Assembly: GCA_020137815.1 (NCBI GenBank)
Contig: CM035350.1
Location: 9,641,241 to 9,705,240, forward strand
From: Hormiphora californensis
Taxonomy: Eukaryota > Ctenophora > Tentaculata > Cydippida > Pleurobrachiidae
DNA length: 64,000 nucleotides
Direction of reading: 5' to 3'
Of the stretch, positions 12,324 through 30,604 are shown in pieces (position 1 is the first letter of the stretch; each line of letters opens with the position of its first letter). Under the pieces are notes generated by a model that searched no databases, was not told where the DNA came from, and saw only the letters and a list, made by a program, of their open reading frames with translations. A program made the position numbers and the translations under genes.

Positions 12324-13927
12324 GGGGGGGTCGTCATGTTAATGTTAATGTTTCATGAAAATTTTTTAAATGTTAACATTAACATTATTAACATTATTAA
12401 CATTATTAACAAAAAAAAGAAGCTTTTTTAAGTCTTTTTGAAGCTTTTAATCCCGCTTTAATAGATCATTTGCGTTATTTTTGACAATATTATACGTACT
12501 ACCCATCCAATCAACACTGATATACAGTCGAACCCCGATTTAATGGCCCCCGATTTAGTGGCACCCGTACCCCGATTTAGTGGCAGGATTTTTTCCCCAA
12601 AAATTTTTTTGAATTTTTTTTGTGAATTTTTTTTTGAATTTTTTTGACCCGCCACTAGTGCGGTAATATGACGAAAATTTTTCGGCATAATCGTTCTAAA
12701 GCTAATTCCACTTCTAGGGTACTCTATAGGGTCCCTAGAATCAACCCCTGAAGTTGTCGCAAGATCGGCGATGAAGAACTTGCCTTAATTGGGCCTAATT
12801 GGTTACAGGGTGCTTTCAGCCTGAAGCCAAACCCATAAATACCCTTAAAATAGGAGTATAGACAAAACCGAGGGCACTAAAGTGATCAGCGTCCTCGCAT
12901 TAGTGGGGGTAGGTGCTGGAATTAAGTCTCTATCTCATCTGGTTAATTAGTTAATTGGATAATTAGATCGGCACATATGGCTATAGCCACTTAGGAATGG
13001 TTTAGAGACATTTCACGGGTGCCATCTTGTAGACAATGGCCAAGTTGTGGGTGGTCGACGTCGGACTTTTATGCTCTATCTCCAACCGTTTAGCCGTTAT
13101 TTGGTTTGCTCAAAATCGGGCTTTTTACCGTTTTTTGCTCATTTTGAGCACCTTTAAAGCCAAATAACGGCTAAACGGTTGGAGATAGAGCTTAAAAGTC
13201 CGACGTCGACCCCCCCATAACTTGGCCATTGCCTACAAGATGGCACCAGTGAAATGTCTCTAAACCATTCCTAAGTGGCTACAGCCATATGGCCGAAAAC
13301 GGCTATGTGCAGATCTAATTATCCAATTAACTAATTAACCAAATGAGATAGAGACTTAATTCCAGCACCTACCCCCACTAATGCGAGGACGCTGATCACT
13401 TTAGTGCCCTCGGTTTTGTCTCTACTCCTATTTTAAGGGTATTTATGGGTTTGGCTTCAGGCTGAAAGCACCCTGTAACCAATCAGGCCCAATTAATGCA
13501 ATTTCTTTATCGCCGATCTTGCGACAACTTCAGGGGTTGTTTCTAGGGACCCTATAGAGTATCCTAGAAGTGGAATTAGCTTTAGAACGATTATGACGAA
13601 AAATTTTCGTCCTATTACCGCACTATTTATACATTAAACTGGTGTTCTTTACTCGTATACCCCTCCTTTGTTATAATGACCCTTTTCTTACCTCAAAACC
13701 TTTTCTGAAATCCAAACAATTATCCTAGCTATGAAATATATGCCATGGGAGATAGTGAGTTTATGATAGAAACACCTAAAAACACATAAAACAGCTATAA
13801 ACCGACTAAAAACATCTAAAACGCGATTTTTGTTAATTTTGTTAATTTTGTTAATTTTGTTAATGTTTCACCAAGGGTCGTTTGTTAATTAACAAAACAT
13901 TAACAAAATTAACATGACGACCCCCCC
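12324..13927. mobile_element. Non-autonomous DNA transposon with 8-bp target duplication (hAT-like), 1.6 kb
   Basis: Terminal inverted repeats begin GGGGGGGTCGTCATGTTAA on both ends. The 8-bp direct repeat GGAATATG flanks it at 12316-12323 and 13928-13935, a duplication length typical of hAT elements. Subterminal regions are rich in GTTAAT/ATTAAC repeats. No transposase ORF. The interior carries a second element (12658-13623) and a fragment resembling the pogo-type repeat (from about 12529). The hAT assignment rests on the duplication length only. Confidence 0.8.
12658..13623. mobile_element. Palindromic MITE with TA target duplication, nested in the 12324 element
   Basis: Almost the whole 966 bp is an inverted repeat with arms of about 470 bases meeting near 13135. 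Ends are GTGCGGTAATATGACGAAAA and the complementary end ATTACCGCAC, flanked by TA (12656-12657 and 13624-13625), as in Tc1/mariner-type insertions. Arms differ by scattered substitutions and small indels. No coding sequence. Confidence 0.85.
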
Positions 13928-13935
13928 GGAATATG

Positions 13936-14602
13936 TCGGGATAAAATTCACATGGGGTATGGCTTCGATTACTTTTTCAATGTCCCCCTCGTCTGTCAGT
14001 GACAGTGTCACTTACTTATTTCAACAGCCAGTCATTCGTTTTCTTGCTTTTTTTCAGCTATCGCACCGATTGATGTACTAGTTCTTTATTCTTTTAAAGA
14101 GAAACAACGATTTTGCAGTACTAATATTCAATTAAGAACACTATTCTTTGTTCCACACACATTCAGAGAATCTCTCTCTCTCTATCTCTCTGAGCTGTGC
14201 TCTTGGTGACGCAGTCTCCCTTACAACTCGTAAAATAATTCTTACTTCTAATAATTCTTACTTCTAATAATTCTTACTTCTACTTCTACATCTTGTATTA
14301 TATTCCCTCCCTTTATAATTCTACTTTTTCTACAATCTGTTCAGAATGACCTTTACAGTTCAGTATATATTTACTTTTCACCACCTCTTTACACAGTGTT
14401 CTAGCTCTACTATAGCTCTACTATATACAGCAGCTATCAGTATATCAGTATAGCAACTTCAGACAAAGAGGAGTTAAACATTGCAAAGTTATCCGCGACA
14501 TCCAGTACCTGCAAAGTTATTTGTGATATCCAGTACCTGCAAAGTTATTTGTGATATCCAGTACCTGCAAAGTTATTTGTGATATCCAGTTGGATAGTTA
14601 GC
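13936..14602. other. Upstream region of the GPCR gene
   Basis: Contains a repeated TAATAATTCTTACTTC block at about 14235-14285 and three to four copies of a unit reading GATATCCAGTACCTGCAAAG at about 14485-14590, ending just before the GPCR ATG. Possible promoter region; no specific site claimed. Confidence 0.6.
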
Positions 14603-17600
14603 ATGGCGTCCGGGGTGACATTTACGGAGACGAGCGACTACATTTGTGGTGCTATTATGGCCATCGTATCTTTTATCGCTGTACTAGGTACGTATACTTT
14701 TAGCTTTTATATCCTGGATATCGCATGAGTCGATTAAATATCTGACAGCTAATTTACCTGTCATTGTTTTTTTTTGGGAAGCCACGAAAAAAATCAATGC
14801 TTGAGCTAATATCAGATATCTCTGTCTGATTCCCGATCTCACTGATCTCAGGTACAACAAGGGCGCTGGTTTTATTCGGTAGGATGAAGTTTGTGCAGAA
14901 AAGACGGTTCTCTCATATCTCATTCCTGTTCATAAATCTGATAATAACGGATTTGGTGTGTGGAATGTTCAATGCCAGCTTCATGTCTTACACCCTCCTA
15001 AACAGGTACTAGTCGATATAAACCGGGTAGAAGATGGATATCTAAATAATAGACTATAGACTATAGACCTTGCTGTTTACATTCTAACCATGATCTGATC
15101 TGATGTTGTTTCTTTCTTCCCCAATAATCATGATAATATTACACCCCCCCCCCCCATTACATCACCTTTGATTATTATAACAAGGGGGGTCAAGGGGATG
15201 GGTCGTTGCTATTCGAGGTTCACTGTGGTGAGAGAAATAAAAATATCATTCTAATTAAACTTTTGCAGCATGCAAAGCCTTTTAAATTTTAATCCAACTA
15301 CCGAATGATATTGACCCCGACCACATATGGTCAAATGATCAGTGCAGTATAAGTAAAAACTCCGATTATGAACAATTTAAGTGGTTTTCCTCGGTATTTT
15401 TTATAAGAGATCAAAATGTCTTTGCCAATACGATAAGTATGTTGCCAAGGGATTCTATCGAATTCTAACTACAATAATGCCTTTCTAAGAAGGAAAGAAA
15501 GACTTTACTGAAGATTGTCTCTCTCAGATCGGTGGAAGAAAGAAGTAACACGACGTTATTCCGAGTGTTTTGCAATGTTAACGGAATCAGTGATGTCCTC
15601 GCTCCCCAAGGAAGTGTGCTAATTAACGCGATAATGAGTTATGGCCGGTATATTGCTGTGTGTAAGAGTCTCCGGTATAACTCCCTCATAACAACTAGAA
15701 AGGTATGGAAGTTTTCTATGCTTTCTTCGTTGAAACACATCTGGGTTTTTACGAATAGTAAAGTTTCAATGTCTAACTGGAATTATATAACAACTCGCAA
15801 GAGTTTTAAAAATATAAATATTTTAACACACTGCTGATGACATTCTTTTCTTTTTTTCCTGAAGATCTAATAATAATATCCGGGGTATTTATCTTTCCTT
15901 AGTTTCTATAGACTCTGCAGTCTGTACTTCAATTCCGTGCAAGCTCGTCCAATAATAGGGATGACTTCGTAACCAAGCACTGACCTACTTTCTACCCCTT
16001 CCCAATAACCACAATCCCCTACAGATTTATATAGCAGTTGGTATAGCCTGGGCGTATAGCGTGTACCTGGCCATCCTTCCATACATGTGGAGCGTCTACT
16101 ACGACTTTATCCCCTCTATCTCCCTATGTTCATGGTACAACGCTATCATCTACAAAGTTGACGTAAGTATACTGGTGACATGTTAGGCCATGAATTGTAT
16201 CTACTTTTATCACTGAGTATAATTCATGGTGTAATACCAATTATAGTGACTCGTACAATATGTTTCTCTCAATCCTTGAAGCACCAGCGATTGATGGTCG
16301 CATTACCTAATCCCATGGTCCAAGAAGATGATCCTCCTGCAACTCCTCATTCATTCGCATGATTCACAATGATGATGTTTCTCTGTCAGGCCAATGCTCT
16401 GACAGATGTTTCTTCATTATATACACCAGACCGATATTTGTTAGTTTCTCAGTCATCAGAGTTCAGTATTTATATGTGTAAGAAAACTCGGGTGGCCTAC
16501 CCGTCAGGTCACACCGATTCAGGTTCACTATTTCACGTTTCTAATGCACATGAAAATCGGTTTTCCAGTCCCATAGTACTAGCCGACTAGCGCGGTAGTC
16601 CTAATCCACTTGCAGAGCTCAACAAAGGACATTTTCGGTACATTTTTAAAAAATCCACCATGTAGAGGTTTCAGGTGGCGAGAAACATTTCACATATAAT
16701 ATTCATGATTCTGCAACATCTCACAACTAACGCACATTATGTTCAACAGGGTAAGGAGTTGCAGGCGTTTCTCTTCATCGCCATAGTAACGCTTCCCTCC
16801 CTTGTTCCTGCGTGTGTCGTCATGGTCTGCTGCTTTCTCATCATCTACCAGTTAATCTCAGGTAACAAAGAGAGGGAGAGGGAGAGAGAGAGAGAGAGAG
16901 AGAGATAGAGAGAGGGGGAGAGAGAGAGAGAGAGAGGGGGAGAGAGACAGAGAGAGAGAGACAGAGAGACAGAGAGAGAGACAGAGACAGAGACAGAGAT
17001 CCAGAGACAGAGACAGAGACAGATAGACAGAGAGACAGAGCTAAACAGAGAGACAGAGACTGAGATTTGAAGATTGGGATATAATATACATGTGTTAACG
17101 TAGTGTGTCCTGTATGGTGTGCCAATTGTGCAACAACACGTGGTTCTACTGTCAGTGTCATGTAAAGTAAAGCGGGACATCCAAGCTGTTTCAGGTTCGG
17201 AACAGGGTGTATACGGTCTCTCCATCTTGTTCTGTCTGCCCTCCGCCGCCTCGAGGAAGGGAGATTTACAGTTTGCAAAGAGGATGGAGCTTATTGAGGC
17301 TGCCAGATCAGTCCTCAAGATTGTACTTCTCTTCATATTCTGTAACATTGCTTGGTAAGTATACAGCAACATCAATATTTTTTCCCACAAGTCAGTGGTG
17401 GCCCCAGCCTGGGTGGTGGCCACCCCCCCAAAACTTTTCAAACAGGGGTTGTTGGGGGTGGTAAAATAGCTTTAAAATGTGTTCTAAATTGCTTTAAATT
17501 GATCAAAATCTAAAATTTTCCGGGGGCTTCGCCCCTAACCTACACCAGGGGCTGAAAATCGTTAAGATATTGTTCTAAATTGCTTAAAATTGATCAAAAA

Positions 17601-18372
17601 CTAAAATTTTCTGGGGGCTTCGCCCCTTATCCACACCAGGGGCTGAACATCATTAAAAAAGTTTTCTAAAAGGGCTGAAAATTGTCCCCGCCCCCCAAAC
17701 CCCCTGCCGCAGCTCCCTCGGAACCTCGGTCACTAGGTTTGGAGTTGAAGTGTGGCCTTCGGCCACACCACCCCCCCCCCCCCCCCAAAATGCTTGCTGG
17801 GGCCACCCCTGCCACAAGTTTCGCTTTTTCTGAATGTACGATCATCTATTGATTCTTACAAAATGCCCTCTTCACACCATGTTCCAATAACACCTGCTTC
17901 TAGTTCACATCTATCTCACATCTAGTATTCTAGTTCACATCTATAGTTCACATATACCACATACTCGCTAAAACACAGCTCCTCTTGCACACTGTGTCAC
18001 ACACACAACTTCACAAATTGTTCATCGTAGAACTGTGGGTACTGGATGCCATAATTTTACCCCCCCCCCCCCTCCCCTCTCAGGTGGATAAAGATGTTGT
18101 CTGATTGTTTGGAATTCTGCTCTGTCCTCCCTTTCAACTGGTCCAAGGAACTCCTGGGGGCGACAACTGTAAACTACCTAAACCGCATTCTCAAGATGTT
18201 AGTGATCAGCAACAGTGCTGTAACCCCCTTCTTGTACTCCTTTGGGAACGCCAGGAGGAACAATTCGACACGTCAGCTGCCAATAACGGTGTCAACACAG
18301 AATAACCGGCCACGGTCGATACGGTCCGTGAACAGGGCGAATAGTATGAACATTCAGAGACAAATACAATGA
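14603..18372 (+). CDS. Class A (rhodopsin-like) G-protein-coupled receptor
   Basis: Seven exons: 14603-14687, 14852-15005, 15528-15702, 16025-16162, 16750-16861, 17156-17354, 18084-18372, all in phase, about 383 residues. TM2 has NLIITDLVCG, TM3 ends SYGRYIAVCKSLRY (GRY in place of the usual DRY), TM4 has AWAYSVYLAILPYMW, TM5 has LVPACVVMVCCFLIIYQL, TM6 has SVLKIVLLFIFCNIAW, TM7 has NSAVTPFLYSFGN (TPFLY in place of NPxxY). Cysteines at the top of TM3 and in extracellular loop 2 could form the usual disulfide. The start of exon 6 is uncertain: the acceptor could be at 17155 (better pyrimidine tract) or 17167; both keep frame. The ligand cannot be assigned. The last two exons lie within a tandem duplication and have spare copies at 20135-21417. 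Confidence 0.85.
16866..17066 (+). repeat. (GA)n/(GACA)n-rich tract in GPCR intron 5
   Basis: Purine-rich imperfect repeats of GAGAGAGA and GACAGAGA. The opposite strand gives serine/leucine ORFs that are not genes. This tract contains the left breakpoint of the tandem duplication. Confidence 0.9.
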
Positions 18373-18913
18373 CATTGCAGTGCCAAAATTAGAGGGATGC
18401 AGGGTGAATAAGAGTGAAGCTGAACTGAAATGTTTTTAATTAACCCAAAATTTGAGAGAAGTACATAATTGAGAGAAATGGTTCTGATGTTATGAGTGCT
18501 GTTGTAAAATCGAAATGTAGAGTGTTGTTTGGTGTGTCAGTATTTATATTCAACATAATATGTATCTGTCATTGGCCTGCCAGATATCGATATTGAGACT
18601 GTACAGTACCGAAAATTAGATTTTGTGAATGACAGTGGTCCCCCAACTATGTACAAGGGTCATTTCATCTGACGCGCTGACCCCTTCTCGATCATGGAGT
18701 TTATGGTCACTGTCAAGCATCTTGCGAAACTCAATCTTGTAAATTCTTTTTCTGTTTTGAGATAAGAGCAAAAGATATTTTGGGAGGTATAATTTACAGT
18801 TGTGATGCGTTGATAGAATTAGATGTCATGTATATGTGTTCATATTTCATGTTTATACGTTTACACTATGTTCATGTCTCGGAAGCTAACGTGTTTTAAT
18901 TTGGATAATTATA

Positions 18914-19064
18914 CAGTCGGACCCTGATTTACCGGAACCCCGATATACTGGAAGTATCAACTTCCCCCAATAAAGAAAACTAACGGTATAGTATTTGACC
19001 CCGATATACCGGACACCCTTTCACAGCTTTTCCCCGAGCATCCCGGTAATTCGGGGTCCGACTG
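18914..19064. mobile_element. pogo/Tigger-like MITE, copy 1
   Basis: Ends are CAGTCGGACCCTGATTTACC and ATTCGGGGTCCGACTG, flanked by TA on both sides (18912-18913 and 19065-19066). The CAGTCGxACCCCGATTTA terminus is characteristic of pogo/Tigger-type elements. Confidence 0.85.
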
Positions 19065-19131
19065 TATATTCTGAGTACCAATATCATAACTATATTCAGA
19101 CACTCAAAAACACTTGTGTGGCTCACATCTG

Positions 19132-19199
19132 CTGTCTGGCGTCGCCGACCCCATCTGAGCGCACTGTCGCGGGTATTGGGGTATGGCGCCGCCATACAG
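19132..19199. repeat. CTGTCTGGCG short repeat, copy 1
   Basis: CTGTCTGGCGTCGCCGACCC followed by ATCTGAGCGCACTG and a right part GGTATGGCGCCGCCATACAG. Related copies at 22231, 30335, 58606 and 60471. Confidence 0.65.
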
Positions 19200-19297
19200 C
19201 TGTCATCTGTGAGGGAAGATCAATCAAACACCACTAAACATATTCTGAGTGAGGTGATCCATCATGGAAGGTGATCATGGAAGGTGATCCATCATGT

Positions 19298-19510
19298 TTA
19301 ACAAGCAGCCTCGTTCTCCACGATGGTCTCGACCTTGGGCTGCTTGGGCTTGTTGTCATGCCTGGCCGCATGGGACTTTAAGATTGGGGATGCCGATACC
19401 ATCTTGCTGACTCGTCGGGAGATGTAGTTCTCGTAGGCTGACCCGCCGTGTTCCTTGACATCGAGCCCAACTTTCTCTGTCTCAAGACTTACTCTCAGCT
19501 TGTTGGTTAT
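19298..19510 (-). pseudogene. Spare copy of the ammonium-transporter last exon
   Basis: A 213-bp minus-strand open segment near-identical to the transporter terminal exon 22369-22581, including stop and splice acceptor. It lies in unit A beyond the intact last exon, separated from the rest of the gene by unit B. A truncated 14-base piece of the preceding exon with its donor is at 19797-19810. It could be used as an alternative terminal exon; more likely it is a leftover of the duplication. Confidence 0.85.
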
Positions 19511-19548
19511 CTGTTTGGGGGAATGAATATGTGAACAAAAAGATAGTA

Positions 19549-19724
19549 CAGTCGGACCCCGATTTAGTGCAGTGGCATCCTCGGGGAAAAAAATCCTGCC
19601 ACTAAATCGGGGTGCCACTAAATTGGGGTCAAATAATGTTAATTTCCTATATCGGGGGGAAAAAATCCTGCCACTAAATCGGGGGGCCACTAAATCGGGG
19701 GGCCACTAAATCGGGGTCCGACTG
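19549..19724. mobile_element. pogo/Tigger-like MITE, copy 2
   Basis: Starts CAGTCGGACCCCGATTTAGT and ends ATCGGGGTCCGACTG with TA at 19547-19548 and 19725-19726. The interior has internal repeats of CCACTAAATCGGGG. Confidence 0.88.
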
Positions 19725-19855
19725 TATTGGAAATAATAATTGCCAATTGAATGAGCTGGGTACTACGAGTGGGTACTGGGTAGTGAATGCACTTACCGCT
19801 AAGATGGTGAGAGGGAGAGAGAGACAGAGAGACAGAGAGACAGATAGAGATAGAC

Positions 19856-19886
<31 letters not shown>

Positions 19887-19944
19887 GACAGAGATTTGAA
19901 GATTGGGATATAATATATGTGTAGTGTGTCCTGTATCGAATATC

Positions 19945-20144
19945 GTGTGCCAATTGTGCAACAACACGTGGTTCTACTGTCAGTGTCATGTATCGTGTGC
20001 CAATTGTGCAACAACACGTGGTTCTACTGTCAGTGTCATGTATCGTGTGCCAATTGTGCAACAACACGTGGTTCTACTGTCAGTGTCATGTATCGTGTGC
20101 CAATTGTGCAACAACACGTGGTTCTACTGTCAGTGTCATGTAAA
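19945..20144 (+). repeat. Four 50-base tandem copies before the GPCR exon 6 copy
   Basis: Unit GTGTGCCAATTGTGCAACAA then CACGTGGTTCTACTGTCAGT and GTCATGTATC, present once in unit A (about 17116-17161) and four times in unit B. Each copy ends with the CTACTGTCAG acceptor-like sequence. Confidence 0.9.
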
Positions 20145-21417
20145 GTAAAGCAGGACATCCAAGCTGTTTCAGGTTCGGAACAGGGTGTATACGGTCTCTC
20201 CATCTTGTGTGTCATGTAAAGTAAAGCGGGACATCCAAGCTGTTTCAGGTTCGGAACAGGGTGTATACGGTCTCTCCATCTTGTTCTGTCTGCCCTCCGC
20301 CGCCTCGAGGAAGGGGGATTTACAGTTTGCAAAGAGGATGGAGCTTATAGAGGCTGCCAGATCAGTCCTCAAGATTGTACTTCTCTTCATATTCTGTAAC
20401 ATTGCTTGGTAAGTATACAGCAACATCAATATTTTTTCCCACAAGTCAGTGGTGGCCCCAGCCTGGGTGGTGGCCACCCCCCCAAAACTTTTCAAACAGG
20501 GGTTGTTGGGGGTGGTAAAATAGCTTTAAAATGTGTTCTAAATTGCTTTAAATTGATCAAAATCTAAAATTTTCCGGGGGCTCCGCCCCTAACCTACACC
20601 AAGGGCTGAAAATCGTTAAAATATTGTTCTAAATTGCTTAAAATTGATCAAAAACTAAAATTTTCCGGGGGCTTCGCCCCTTATCCACACCAGGGGCTGA
20701 ACATCATTAAAAAAGTTTTCTAAAAGGGCTGAAAATTGTCCCCGCCCCCCAAACCCCCTGCCGCAGCTCCCTCGGAACCTCGGTCACTAGGTTTGGAGTT
20801 GAAGTGTGGCATTCGGCCACACCACCCCCCCCCCCCCCCCAAATGCTTGCTGGGGCCACCCCTGCCACAAGTTTCGCTTTTTCTGAATGTACGATCATCT
20901 ATTTATTCTTACAAAATGTTCACACCATGTTCCAATAGCACCTGCTTCTATAGTTCACATCTAGCTCACATATACCCCCCCCCCCCCCCCCCATATACCA
21001 CATACTCGCTAAAACACAGCTCCTCTTGCACACTGTGTCACACACACACAACTTCACAAATTGTTCATCGTAGAACTGTGGGTACTGGATGCCATAACTA
21101 ATTTTACCCCCCCCCCCTCCCCTCTCAGGTGGATAAAGATGTTGTCTGATTGTTTGGAATTCTGCTCTGTCCTCCCCTTCAACTGGTCCAAGGAACTCCT
21201 GGGGGCGACAACTGTAAACTACCTAAACCGCATCCTCAAGATGTTAGTGATCAGCAACAGTGCTGTAACCCCCTTTTTGTACTCATTTGGGAACGCCAGG
21301 AGGAACAATTCGACACGTCAGCTGCCAATAACGGTGTCAACACAGAATAACCGGCCCCGCTCGATACGGTCCGTGAACAGGGCGAATAGTATGAACATTC
21401 AGAGACAAATACAATGA
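20135..21417 (+). pseudogene. Duplicated GPCR exons 6 and 7 (TM6-TM7), broken
   Basis: Unit-B copy of the last two GPCR exons: exon-6-like at 20135-20408 and exon-7-like at 21129-21417, the latter intact to the stop. The exon-6 copy has an internal duplication of about 78 bases, so reading from its best acceptor meets TAA at about 20217-20219. No upstream GPCR exons belong to this copy. It could serve the real GPCR only as alternative 3' exons. Confidence 0.82.
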
Positions 21418-21952
21418 CATTGCAGTGCCAAAATTAGAGGGATGCAGGGTGAATAAGAGTGAAGCTGAACTGAAATGTTTTTAATGAGCCCAAAATTTGA
21501 GAGAAATTGAAAGTGGTTCTGATGTTATGAGTGTATTGTAAAATCGAAATGTAGAGTGTTGTTTGGTGTGTCAGTATTTATATTCGACATAATGTATCTG
21601 TCATTGGCCTGACAGATATCGATATTGAGACTGTACAGTACCGAAAATTAGATTTGGTGAATGACAGTGGTCCCCCAACTATGTACAAGGGTCATTTCAT
21701 CTGACGCGCTGACCCCTTCTCGATCATGGAGTTTATGGTCACTGTCAAGCATCTTGCAAACTCAATCTTGTAAATTCTTTTTCTGTTTTGAGATAAGAGC
21801 AAAAGATATTTTGGGAGGTATAATTTACAGTTGTGATGCGTTGAATTAGACGCTATGTCATGTATATGTGTTCATATTTCATGTTTATACCACATACGTT
21901 TACACTATGTTCATGTCTCGGAAGCTAACGTGTTTTAATTTGGATAATTATA

Positions 21953-22155
21953 CAGTCGGACCCTGATTTACTGGAAGTATCAACTTCTCCCAATAAAGAA
22001 AACTAGCGGTATAGTATTTGACCCCGATATACCGGACACCCTTTCAGCTTTCACCGAGCATCCCGGTAATTCGTTGGTCACGTGTGAGGGGATTGCCTTT
22101 CGGGCGCGCGAACATGAGGGGCGCGACGTGCCCAAGGTAATTCGGGGTCCGACTA
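21953..22155. mobile_element. pogo/Tigger-like MITE, duplicate of copy 1 with internal insertion
   Basis: Unit-B counterpart of 18914-19064. It carries about 65 extra GC-rich bases (around 22073-22138) and a mutated right terminus (GACTATATT instead of GACTGTATA). Confidence 0.8.
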
Positions 22156-22230
22156 TATTATGAGTATCAATATCATAACTATTATATTCAGACACTCACT
22201 TCAGACTTGTGTGGCTCACATCGTCATCTG

Positions 22231-22299
22231 CTGTCTGGCGCCGCCGACCCCATCTGAGCGCACTGTCGCGGGTATTGGGGTATGGCGCCGCCATACAGC
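22231..22299. repeat. CTGTCTGGCG short repeat, copy 2 (unit B)
   Basis: Unit-B counterpart of 19132-19199. Confidence 0.65.
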
Positions 22300-22368
22300 T
22301 GTCATCTGTGAGGGAAGATCAATCAAACACCACTAAACATATTCTGAGTGAGGTGATCCATCGCATGT

Positions 22369-29243
<6,875 letters not shown>

Positions 29244-30334
29244 GTTTATCTGGTGTGATACCGGTGTTCAGTCCGTATTGCAAGCTACTAAAAAGAGGGA
29301 TTGTGATGATGAAAAAGCACTGCTAAACATCATATCTGTTTACAAAATATCAATATGAACAAACAGTGATCTGCTTTGTTGCAATTTAGTGGAAACTTGA
29401 GAGACGACAGGTGAATAAAAACAAGCTAGGCCATTGAGTTAGCTACATTGTAGGCAACTCAATGCCCTAGCAATTGTAGCTACAAGTAGAAGCATTACTC
29501 TCCTTTGTTTATCTCTACTGGGCCTCTCTAGTCTCTACTATAATTATAACTCCTATTGTTGGACACGTCGCGGCCCTCTGTTTTCGCGGCCCGCTCGGAG
29601 CTTGGTCGCTTGTAGTGGAGATCTATGTAGTGGAGAGATATCAATCCCTCCCCCGGGGAGAGAATAATATGAGATATCAGCTCTTATCTAGCGAAAGAAA
29701 ACTCAAACGTGATGTGAGAACTACTATTGTATTAGTATAATATCATAATATCAATATGAATAAGCAGTGATCACTGCTTCGATTTGTTGAGTAAGGAGTG
29801 ACCCCTTCCTCAATAAGCTTTGACGCTTTGTGGCGGTTTCGGGGAAGCAAGAGACAGAAGATAAATAAATACAAGCTAGGCCATTGAGCACTGGCCTGAC
29901 AGGAATTTCTATGTCACATGCACAGAAACTCGTCTAACTCGTCTAATGTTTATTTAGTGATCCGAAGTCCCATGGGGCCTGCCTGTAGAATTATTACATC
30001 GTGCATAAATAATAACGTGTCCACTCAGAGAAAGCCCAGGACGACCCCGGTTCACTGTTTGTTTAGACGACGTGTAAATGAAATTAAAGAGAGGAAAATC
30101 TATAATAGCCCTCATTTGATGAGATAAAGACTTGAAATTTTGAGGTTAGGCAGATTATGTCGAGTTCTTCTTAGGTTTGGGACCCAACCAAAAAATGACA
30201 GCCACCTCATGCATTACATGTCATTCTCGGTTTGGGATCTACTGAAAGCTGTCTAGTTGACCGAGCTATAAATTGGTACAGCTTCGGCTGGAAAGTAAAA
30301 TTCCCCTGTACGTTTGTTGACCCTTACTCAACAA
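29244..30334. other. Region upstream of the ammonium transporter
   Basis: No gene seen. Two related blocks (about 29335-29440 and 29745-29895) share AATATCAATATGAA, CAGTGATC and ACAAGCTAGGCCATTGAG. A fragment at 30117-30145 (GATGAGATAAAGACTTGAAA) matches the hairpin at 37596-37688. Confidence 0.65.
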
Positions 30335-30570
30335 CTGTCTGGCGCCGCGACCCCATCTGAGCGCACTCAAATGGGGTATGGCGCACTCAAATGGGGTATG
30401 GCGCACTCAAATGGGGTATGGCGCCGCCATACAGCTCAACAACTGCACATAGGGCCGGCTGGCTGGCAAATGTTCATTTGCAACTGCCACAGACGTGGGC
30501 GCCATACCCCAATCGGATTTTCAAATGGCACGCGACAGTACGCTCAGATGGGATCGGCAGCGCCAGACAG
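30335..30570. mobile_element. CTGTCTGGCGCCG short element, expanded copy
   Basis: Left end CTGTCTGGCGCCGCGACCCC and right end GGCAGCGCCAGACAG form imperfect terminal inverted repeats. Inside, GCGCACTCAAATGGGGTATG is repeated three times. Confidence 0.7.
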
Positions 30571-30604
30571 GTCTAGACACCGTTCCAACGCCGTCCAAAA
30601 GCCG

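Larger units (their letters stand above)
16872..19810. repeat. Direct tandem duplication, unit A
   Basis: Runs from the GA/GACA-rich tract in GPCR intron 5 through the last two GPCR exons, a pogo-like MITE, a spare ammonium-transporter last exon, a second pogo-like MITE, and ends inside the penultimate transporter exon at AAGATGGTGA (19801-19810). Unit B starts at once with GAGGGAGAGA. Confidence 0.9.
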
